Below are positions 45,640 through 51,801 of a DNA stretch of 64,000 nucleotides, piece by piece. Each line of letters starts with the position of its first letter. The first letter of the stretch is position 1. Where the stretch lies: positions 357,406-421,405 of the forward strand of contig NZ_CP017639.1 of the NCBI RefSeq assembly GCF_001767255.1. Direction: 5' to 3'. The notes under the pieces are model-generated. The model had not been told where the DNA came from. It was given only the letters and a program-made list of their open reading frames with translations, and did not search any database. The position numbers and the translations under genes were made by a program. The stretch comes from Corynebacterium sp. NML98-0116. Lineage in GTDB: Bacteria > Actinomycetota > Actinomycetes > Mycobacteriales > Mycobacteriaceae.

Positions 45640-47169
45640 ATGAAACACATCATTTCCCGTTCCGCACTCGCAATTTCCACCGCGGCGGCCGTCGCGTTTG
45701 TCGGCCCGGTGGGCGCTTCCATCGTTGCGACGATGCCAGCCGCCGTCGCCCAGGCGCAGGTCGACGTCAACCACGCCACCAAGCTGACCATCAAGAAGTA
45801 CAAGGGCGAGCCGATCGGCGAAAACGGCAAACTCGACGACCTGAAGACGATCAAGGACGTCACCTTCAAGGTGGAGCGTATCGCCACCGCGCCGCTGAAC
45901 ACCGCGAAGGGTTGGGAAGACGTCGCCGCAGAAGGCGAGAAGAAGGTTTCCGATGTGCAGGCGGACCCGAACTTCACAGCGAAGGAAGTCGCCACGAACG
46001 CTGACGGCGAGGCCGTGTTCACGGACCTCGGCGTGGGCCTCTTCCGCGTCACCGAGCTGCGCGCCGAGGGCGCGAAGCACTCCGTGGCAACCCCGTTTCT
46101 GCTCACCCTCCCAGCATTCGAGAACGGCGAGGCGAAGTACGAGCGCACCATCAGCCCGAAGAACCAGATCCTCGAGCCGAAGAAGTCGCTCATCAGCGAA
46201 AACACCACCCTTGGTGACAAGGCCCGCTACCGTATCGACGCCCCCATCCCAGCATTCGGCCCGAACCCGGAAGGCGATCAACTGAGGGTCGTCGATACGC
46301 TGTCGGCGAACCTCAAGTGGACCCAGGCCGAGCACCCCGTGCTGGTGCAGGTGCTGAAGTCCGCCGACGATAAGGAGCCGGAGACGCTTGCCGTCGATAC
46401 GCACTACACCGTGCCCGAAGCGGGCGGCAACACCATCAACGTGACGTTCACCAAGGACGGCCTGCAGAAGCTGCGCGAGCTGCGCGCCGCGAACCCGGGC
46501 CTGATCGTGCGCACCGAGTTCGACGCGACGCTGGTCGACCTGCCCGAGAACGGCACGATCGACAACACCGCGCAGGTGTACTACTCCAACGACGACAAGC
46601 CGCACAACACCACCCCAACCGACGACCCGGACGGTGGCGCCACGACACTGAACTTCGCCAATGTTGAGGTGACCAAGCTGCTGAACAAGCAGGCCAAGGA
46701 AGGCGAAAAGAACGGCGCCGGCGCCCAGTTCCAGATCTTTACCTGCACCAAGCAGAACGACGGCTCCTGGAAGGTCGAACAAGGCACCGCCGCGCAGCGC
46801 GTCGTCATTGACGGCAAGCCCGGAACGACCCTGACCGCCGATCAGACCGTCGCCGACGGCAAGAAGCACGCCGGTGCCGCCCAGGCGAAGGCCAAGGGCC
46901 TGAACCTGACCAAGAAGGACAACAAGTTCGCCGACTACTGCGCAGTAGAAACCAAGGGCGTGTCCGGCTACCTGAACAACCCGGAGCCACAGCCGCTAAC
47001 CTACGACGAAGCCACGAAGACGCTCACCGGCAGCGTGAACAACGTGAAGGACAACCTGTTCGGCCGCCTGCCAGCAACCGGTGAGCGCACCATGCTCATC
47101 ATCCTGGCGCTCGGCGTGGTGCTCTTCGGCGGCGGCGCTGTCTACCAGCTGCGCTCCCGCAAGGCATAA
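45640..47169 (+). CDS. Major (backbone) pilin, pilus 2
   Basis: 509-aa pilin precursor starting 5 bp after the adhesin gene. Signal peptide to about residue 40 (AVAQAQ), an N-terminal domain, a degenerate pilin motif YERTISPKN (167-175, K174) lacking the usual Trp and YP, a middle domain (LGDKARYRIDAPIPAFG...), a Cna-B-like domain with E-box-like YCAVETKGVSGY, and LPATG at 477-481 with helix and basic tail. It shares fold and order but little sequence with the pilus 1 backbone. The frame is open further upstream only because it overlaps the adhesin gene; ATG 45640 is the true start. Confidence 0.92.
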   Translation: MKHIISRSALAISTAAAVAFVGPVGASIVATMPAAVAQAQVDVNHATKLTIKKYKGEPIGENGKLDDLKTIKDVTFKVERIATAPLNTAKGWEDVAAEGEKKVSDVQADPNFTAKEVATNADGEAVFTDLGVGLFRVTELRAEGAKHSVATPFLLTLPAFENGEAKYERTISPKNQILEPKKSLISENTTLGDKARYRIDAPIPAFGPNPEGDQLRVVDTLSANLKWTQAEHPVLVQVLKSADDKEPETLAVDTHYTVPEAGGNTINVTFTKDGLQKLRELRAANPGLIVRTEFDATLVDLPENGTIDNTAQVYYSNDDKPHNTTPTDDPDGGATTLNFANVEVTKLLNKQAKEGEKNGAGAQFQIFTCTKQNDGSWKVEQGTAAQRVVIDGKPGTTLTADQTVADGKKHAGAAQAKAKGLNLTKKDNKFADYCAVETKGVSGYLNNPEPQPLTYDEATKTLTGSVNNVKDNLFGRLPATGERTMLIILALGVVLFGGGAVYQLRSRKA

Positions 47170-47180
47170 GTAGGACAGCA

Positions 47181-48419
47181 GTGAGCAACCCAGGGGCTGC
47201 GATGGCGGTGGCGCTGGCCGTAACGGTCGGCGTTGCCGGCGTCGGCATGCCCGTTTTCGGCCCACCCGCTGCGGTGGCTGCGGCACCGGGCAGCGTCACG
47301 GTGGACCTGCGCGCCGCCGCAGGTGTCGACGGCCTGGACACCATCGGGGAGCGCACCGTCACCGTCTCCCGCATCACCACCGTGGATATGAGCACCCAGG
47401 CGGGGCGTGAGGCGCTGACCTCTCTCGACGTGCCCCGGCTGCTGCGCACGCAGCCCGACACGTTCGTCGAAGTGGCCACCGCGCGCACCAGCGGCGGCCG
47501 CGTCACCCTCGATGGCCTGCAACCCGGCGCGTACCTGTTCACGCTGGGCGACAGTGAGGCGAAGGCGGCGTCACACGTCTTCTTCGCGCCCTTCGTGGTA
47601 CCCGTGACGGAGGGGTCCGCACGCACCGTGGAGCCGAAAGCCCAGCACCTCAGTGTGGCGCTCGAGGCTAACCGCCAGCGCGTCCACCCAGGCGAGGACG
47701 TCACCTTTACCGTCCGCGGGGTGGCGCCCAACCCATCTGACGACGGCACCATCGGCCACTACGAGCTCATCCTCACGCTCGCCGGAAACCTGGAGTTCTC
47801 TGGGGAGCCTACGGTGCGCATCAACGGGGTGGCGCTCGGCCCGGGCGATGTCACCTTCCATCGCGAAGGCAACCGCCTGCGCGCAGTCCTGACCAAGTCT
47901 GGCCTGGCAAAACTCGCGCGCGCCCGAGCCACTGACGCCAGTACCACCGTCACGCTGGAGCAACACGCACGCGCCACCGCGGCAGGCACCGCAGGTGCCG
48001 ACGCCACCCTGACCACCAACGGCATGGACCCCGAACGCAACCACGTCACCGTGGAGGCCACCCACGCCTACGTGCTCATCGAGGCACCCGCGCAGCAAGG
48101 CTCCTCTAAGGGGGATCGCCGCTGGCTGTGGGGCCTGCTTGGCCTGTTGCCGCTGATACCGCTGCTGCCAGGGTTGCCAGAGCAAGCAGGCTCATCGGGC
48201 CCGGCTGGACCGTCGCCTGCGGGCCCGCAGGGGACCTCGCCGAAGACACCAACACCAACAACTGAGGGGCAGCCCTCGCAGGACGGGCCGCGCGGCCGCG
48301 TCGACCAAGTCCTCGCCTACACAGGCGCCAACGTCATCTGGCTCGCACTGCTCGCCCTCGCCTTGATCGTTGCGGGATGGTTGCTGGCGCGTCGAAAAGA
48401 AGACGAGAACGAACAGTGA
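47181..48419 (+). CDS. Basal/minor pilin (LAYTG anchor), pilus 2
   Basis: 412-aa secreted protein, GTG start at 47181. Signal peptide (AMAVALAVTVGVAGVGMPVFGPPAAVAA), two beta domains (GGRVTLDGLQPGAYLFTL; HPGEDVTFTVRGVAPNP), then an internal hydrophobic stretch (RRWLWGLLGLLPLIPLLPGL), a Gly/Pro/Ser/Thr spacer, LAYTG, a membrane helix and RRKEDENEQ. The extra hydrophobic stretch before the sorting signal is unusual for a wall-anchored pilin and may hold the base in the membrane. Its stop overlaps the sortase start. Confidence 0.82.
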   Translation: MSNPGAAMAVALAVTVGVAGVGMPVFGPPAAVAAAPGSVTVDLRAAAGVDGLDTIGERTVTVSRITTVDMSTQAGREALTSLDVPRLLRTQPDTFVEVATARTSGGRVTLDGLQPGAYLFTLGDSEAKAASHVFFAPFVVPVTEGSARTVEPKAQHLSVALEANRQRVHPGEDVTFTVRGVAPNPSDDGTIGHYELILTLAGNLEFSGEPTVRINGVALGPGDVTFHREGNRLRAVLTKSGLAKLARARATDASTTVTLEQHARATAAGTAGADATLTTNGMDPERNHVTVEATHAYVLIEAPAQQGSSKGDRRWLWGLLGLLPLIPLLPGLPEQAGSSGPAGPSPAGPQGTSPKTPTPTTEGQPSQDGPRGRVDQVLAYTGANVIWLALLALALIVAGWLLARRKEDENEQ

Positions 48420-49261
48420 GCCAACCCAACCGCAAACGCGCCGGGAACCTCATCTCGCTCATCGGGCTGATCCTCGGCGCGCTCCTGCTGCTCTACCCAA
48501 TCGTGGCCACACTCGCCACCAACGAACAACTCCGCCGCCAAGCCGACGCCTACAGCGAACACACCACCAACCTCAGCGCCGAAGAACGCGACGCCCAACT
48601 CGCCCGCGCCCGCGACTACAACCAACGCCTCCTCGCTACAGGCACGCACGCGCGCCCACCCGCCCCAAACGACCCCGACATGCCCGACTACATGGCACAA
48701 CTCAACCTGCCAGGCTCCGGGGGCATCATGGCGCGCATCCGCATCCCCGACATCGGCGTCGATCTGCCCGTCTACCACACCACCGCACCCCACGTCCTCT
48801 ACGACGGCGCAGGCCACATGTTTGGCTCCACCCTCCCCGTCGGCGGCGACGGCACCAACGCCGTCATCACCGCCCACACCGGCATGGTTAACGCCGCCAT
48901 GTTCGACGCCCTCCCCACCCTCAAAGCAGGCCAAGACATCTACATAGACGTGATGGGGCAGCGACTGCGCTACCAGATGGTCAGCCGCGAAGTGGTGAAA
49001 CCGGACCAATACCAGGCCGTAGGCTACCAACCAGGGGAGGATCGCCTCACCCTGATCACGTGTACCCCCTACGGGCTCAACACTGACAGGCTGCTCGTCC
49101 ACGCCATTCGCGTACCTCTTGACCCTGACGCCCCCGAACCGCGCGTCACCGGCCTGGGCATCAGCTGGTGGATGATCCTCGTGGCCCTGATCGTGCTGGT
49201 GGTGTTGCTGCTGATTCTGTACCGGCGGTGGAAGCGTCGGCGGGACGCTGTCGAGGAGTAG
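48416..49261 (+). CDS. srtC: Class C sortase (pilus 2 polymerase)
   Basis: 281-aa pilin transpeptidase. An N-terminal helix (LIGLILGALLLLYPIVATL), a lid region with DPDM (86-89) in place of the usual DPW/DPF, catalytic H154 in ITAHTG, C216 in TLITC, R225 in LNTDR, a C-terminal helix and a strongly basic tail. GTG 48416 overlaps the preceding stop (GTGA). The lid lacks the aromatic residue that normally plugs the active site, so this enzyme may be more open or differently regulated than SrtC of pilus 1. Confidence 0.9.
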   Translation: MSQPNRKRAGNLISLIGLILGALLLLYPIVATLATNEQLRRQADAYSEHTTNLSAEERDAQLARARDYNQRLLATGTHARPPAPNDPDMPDYMAQLNLPGSGGIMARIRIPDIGVDLPVYHTTAPHVLYDGAGHMFGSTLPVGGDGTNAVITAHTGMVNAAMFDALPTLKAGQDIYIDVMGQRLRYQMVSREVVKPDQYQAVGYQPGEDRLTLITCTPYGLNTDRLLVHAIRVPLDPDAPEPRVTGLGISWWMILVALIVLVVLLLILYRRWKRRRDAVEE

Positions 49262-49274
49262 CTGGGAGTTTGCT

Positions 49275-49355
49275 GGGCACCACGATCCGCGGCGACGGGC
49301 TGGTGAACTGGGGAAACGCTGCGCGGGTCTGCTGAAACCCGGGAATTTGGTGCGC
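49275..49355. repeat. Family A repeat (copy 8, worn)
   Basis: GGGCACCACGATCC (49275-49288) against GGGAATTTGGTGCGC (49341-49355), partly mismatched; the centre AACTGGGG is a weak form of the motif. It separates the convergent sortase and MarR genes. Confidence 0.5.
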
Positions 49356-49381
49356 GCCGCGCGAAGTGAGTCAAGCAAAAG

Positions 49382-49807
49382 CTACAAAATCGCCTGCGAC
49401 AGCTTCCGCAGGTTCTTGAGTTGCTTGTGGTTGGCGGCGTCAAGGGCGCGTTCCTCGGCGGCGGCCACATCCTCCGCGAGTTTCGCCAGGGCCTTGCCGC
49501 CCTTCTTGGTGGCGGTCACGATTTGGCGGCGGCGGTCCTTCGGGTCGCGTTCGCGTTTGACCCACGCGTGCTTCTCCAGGCAGTCGATGAGGCGGACCAT
49601 GTCGGAGGCGTCGATCGCGAGCAGCTCGGAGAGTTGCGATTGGGAGCGTGCTTGCTCGGAGACGCAGCTGAGCACCCAGAACTCTCGCATGGAGGAGTCG
49701 TGCTTCGCCAGGGTGCGCTCCACCTCGTCTTTGGTGTGCCTGCGCACGCGTTCGATCTGGAACGATGGCGAAGTAGTCAGCGCCTCTGGGAGTTCAATCG
49801 TGGCCAT
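49382..49807 (-). CDS. MarR family transcriptional regulator
   Basis: 141-aa winged-helix regulator. Core sequence REFWVLSCVSEQARSQSQLSELLAIDASDMVRLIDCLEKHAWVKRERDPKDRRRQIVTATKKGGKAL is a standard MarR domain including the wing (DPKDRRRQIVTAT). It is convergent with the pilus 2 operon and 42 bp past the rhodanese gene. Targets and ligand are unknown. No palindromic operator was convincing directly upstream. Confidence 0.88.
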   Translation of the reverse strand: MATIELPEALTTSPSFQIERVRRHTKDEVERTLAKHDSSMREFWVLSCVSEQARSQSQLSELLAIDASDMVRLIDCLEKHAWVKRERDPKDRRRQIVTATKKGGKALAKLAEDVAAAEERALDAANHKQLKNLRKLSQAIL

Positions 49808-49849
49808 AAGTCCCAGAGTATCGGGCTGCTGGCCAGGAATGAAACCGTG

Positions 49850-50140
49850 CTACTCGGTGGGCAGCCCGTTGGCGATCCATTCCATGGTGCCGCCCTCGAC
49901 GTTGATGGGTTCCCAGCCGTGTACCTGCTCGAGGTATTCGCACGCGCGGGAGGAGCGCCCGCCGGAGCGGCAGATGACGTAGATGTCCTGGTCGGGGTCG
50001 ATCCGGTCGGTGAGGGTGGTCAGTTCGCTCAGTGGCAGGTTGGTGGCGCCGACGGCGTGGACTTCGGCGTACTCTTCGGGTTCGCGGACGTCGATAAGCT
50101 GGGCGTTTTCGGGGACTTTGTTGACGTTGATGGATTGCAT
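49850..50140 (-). CDS. Single-domain rhodanese-like sulfurtransferase
   Basis: 96-aa protein: N-terminal AQLIDVREPEEYAEVHAVGATNLPLSEL (CH2A-like motif), active-site loop ICRSGGRSSRA with the catalytic Cys, and a C-terminal GGTMEWIANGLP. Transfers sulfane sulfur to thiols or metabolites in the cytosol. Start ATG 50140 is chosen because a TACAAT box ends 7 nt upstream on the same strand (leaderless). It is divergent from the sortase at 50190. Confidence 0.9.
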   Translation of the reverse strand: MQSINVNKVPENAQLIDVREPEEYAEVHAVGATNLPLSELTTLTDRIDPDQDIYVICRSGGRSSRACEYLEQVHGWEPINVEGGTMEWIANGLPTE

Positions 50141-50189
50141 GTGCGCGATTGTAGCGGAAGTGTCGGGTGTGTCGGCTACGATTTGCACT
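50141..50189. promoter_or_regulatory. Divergent leaderless promoters, rhodanese / sortase
   Basis: Reverse: TACAAT (50153 down to 50148) ends 7 nt before ATG 50140. Forward: TACGAT (50177-50182) ends 7 nt before ATG 50190. Neither gene has a ribosome-binding site, so both should make leaderless mRNA. Confidence 0.6.
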
Positions 50190-50888
50190 ATGCGCACGCC
50201 TCCTCGAACTCGCCCCCCGCAGTGGGTGTTTTGGGTGCGCCGAATAGTGGCGTTGATGCTGATCGTGGCACTCATCTCGCTGCCAGCAAGGTGCGGCAAA
50301 GAGGAGCCTGCGCCTGCGCCCGAGCCTCCAGCAGAGGTTCCTGCAGCGCTTGGTCAGTCGCAGCCGCTCGAGATGTTTATTCCCTCGGTCGGGCTTCGCG
50401 CGCACTTCGAGGAGGGCCCGTGCCGCGTGCGCGCGGACGCCTTGGATCCGGCCACATTAGATAAGGCATGTGTGTATACGGCGCCGGAGAAGCCGTATTC
50501 GCTGCCGGGGCCGGGTGCTGAGGATCTGGTGGTCGTCGCTGGTCACACGGGTGCAGGGGTGCACGGGGTCTTTGACCAGCTTTTCGACGGCTCCTCCGAC
50601 CAGCACACCATCCGGGTGGGGGACATGCTGTACCTGCGCACCGCCGACTCCGAGGCAGCTGGTGGGAAGTGGTTGTCGTACCGCGCGACTGACCTGCACG
50701 ATCCGGTGAAAGAGGTCATGGCCAGCGATGTTGATATTTGGGGTGATGGGCCACGCCCGGGCCGGCTGCTGACGATCTCCTGTATTCAGCCGCGCAATAT
50801 TTTGGCGGACTCGGTTCGCAACGCGGTCATTGGGTGGCAATTTTCGTCCGTGCTGGATGCGCCACCGACCGATACCGGCGCAAAGTAA
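50190..50888 (+). CDS. Class E/F-type sortase
   Basis: 232-aa sortase with an N-terminal anchor helix (VRRIVALMLIVALISLPA), a Pro/Glu spacer and a catalytic domain: H119 in VVAGHTGAG, C198 in LLTISC, and an Arg in the following segment (R202 or R210). There is no class C lid. This is the expected form of a housekeeping wall-anchoring sortase, which would attach the LAxTG base pilins and other surface proteins. It has no pilin next to it but is followed by two secreted surface proteins. Leaderless start at 50190. Confidence 0.82.
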   Translation: MRTPPRTRPPQWVFWVRRIVALMLIVALISLPARCGKEEPAPAPEPPAEVPAALGQSQPLEMFIPSVGLRAHFEEGPCRVRADALDPATLDKACVYTAPEKPYSLPGPGAEDLVVVAGHTGAGVHGVFDQLFDGSSDQHTIRVGDMLYLRTADSEAAGGKWLSYRATDLHDPVKEVMASDVDIWGDGPRPGRLLTISCIQPRNILADSVRNAVIGWQFSSVLDAPPTDTGAK

Positions 50889-50910
50889 CTGAAGTTTTTT
50901 GTGTAAACAC

Positions 50911-50939
50911 TTGTGACTGGGGTGAAGTGCGTCTACAGT
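50911..50939 (+). promoter_or_regulatory. Promoter of the 265-aa surface protein gene
   Basis: TTGTGA (50911-50916) and TACAGT (50934-50939) at 17-bp spacing, about 48 nt before the predicted start-codon region of ATG 50995. Confidence 0.55.
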
Positions 50940-50949
50940 GGGGCTAAAC

Positions 50950-50975
50950 CATGAAGTAAGACTTGAGACTTCATG
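50950..50975 (+). promoter_or_regulatory. 5'-leader inverted repeat
   Basis: CATGAAGT (50950-50957) and ACTTCATG (50968-50975) form a perfect 8-bp stem with a 10-nt loop right after the predicted transcription start. It may stabilise the mRNA or serve as an operator. Confidence 0.5.
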
Positions 50976-50994
50976 TTGAGCAAAGGAGCCCCTA

Positions 50995-51792
50995 ATGAAG
51001 CGCAACACCGTTTTGGCCGCCGTCATGACCGGCGCGCTCGCAACCGCCATCGTCCCCATGGCCCAGGCGCAGGACATTCCGCTGCCGGCCGTGACCCACG
51101 ACATCAACGGTGCCGAGTACTTCCTCACCCAGGACGGCACCCACTACGTGCCGGACCGCAACCTGGTCAACATCGCGTTTGACCAGCTCTCGGCGGCTGA
51201 CCGCGAGCGCGCAGTGGACGTGGCGAAGGCGGCCGTCGCCGGGCTTATCGACGCCCCCGCTGCCGAAACCGCAGCCCCGGCAGCTCCCGCAACCGAAGCG
51301 ACGACCCCCGTCGAGCAGCCAGACCCGACCGGCGACCACCAGGACGTCCCATTCACCGCCGAAGATGTTGACCCGAACAACCCGGCACCGGCTGCAGCTG
51401 GCCTGATCGCGCTTCCGGCAGTGCTCGCGATTGGTGGTCTGACGTACTACCTCAACGCTGACGGCAAGACCTACGTCACCGACCTGGCCCGCATCAACGA
51501 GCCTCCAACCGACGCCGAGGTGAAGGACTCCAACGCGCTGCTGGCAGAAAACGCTGCTGAGGTGGCACGCCAGGGCCTGGCAACCTCCAAGGCTGCAGGT
51601 CAGGCGCCTGTTGAGGCGCAGCAGCAGGCTGCCCCGGCACAGGCTGCCTCGGCACAGTCCCCGGTGGCAGAGCAGCGCGGTATCGCGGCTGAGACCGGAT
51701 CCAACACCCTGGTGCGGGCGCTGTTTGCGTTGGTGGTGGCGTCGATAATTGGTGCAGCCGTCTTTGCATACGGGCGCCGATTCCTCATATAG
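50995..51792 (+). CDS. Secreted, probably sortase-anchored surface protein (AAETG-like signal)
   Basis: 265-aa protein with a signal peptide (LAAVMTGALATAIVPMAQAQ). It has two similar units each containing a 'YxLxxDGxxYVxDxxxxN' stretch (AEYFLTQDGTHYVPDRNLVNI; LTYYLNADGKTYVTDLARIN) separated by an Ala/Pro linker and a short hydrophobic segment. It then has a Gln/Ala-rich tail and RGIAAETGSN before a membrane helix ending YGRRF. AAETG followed by helix and Arg pair looks like a sorting signal. It follows the class E/F sortase by about 100 bp and has its own promoter. RBS AAAGGAG. No known family recognised. Confidence 0.72.
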   Translation: MKRNTVLAAVMTGALATAIVPMAQAQDIPLPAVTHDINGAEYFLTQDGTHYVPDRNLVNIAFDQLSAADRERAVDVAKAAVAGLIDAPAAETAAPAAPATEATTPVEQPDPTGDHQDVPFTAEDVDPNNPAPAAAGLIALPAVLAIGGLTYYLNADGKTYVTDLARINEPPTDAEVKDSNALLAENAAEVARQGLATSKAAGQAPVEAQQQAAPAQAASAQSPVAEQRGIAAETGSNTLVRALFALVVASIIGAAVFAYGRRFLI

Positions 51793-51801
51793 TAAACCTT
51801 T

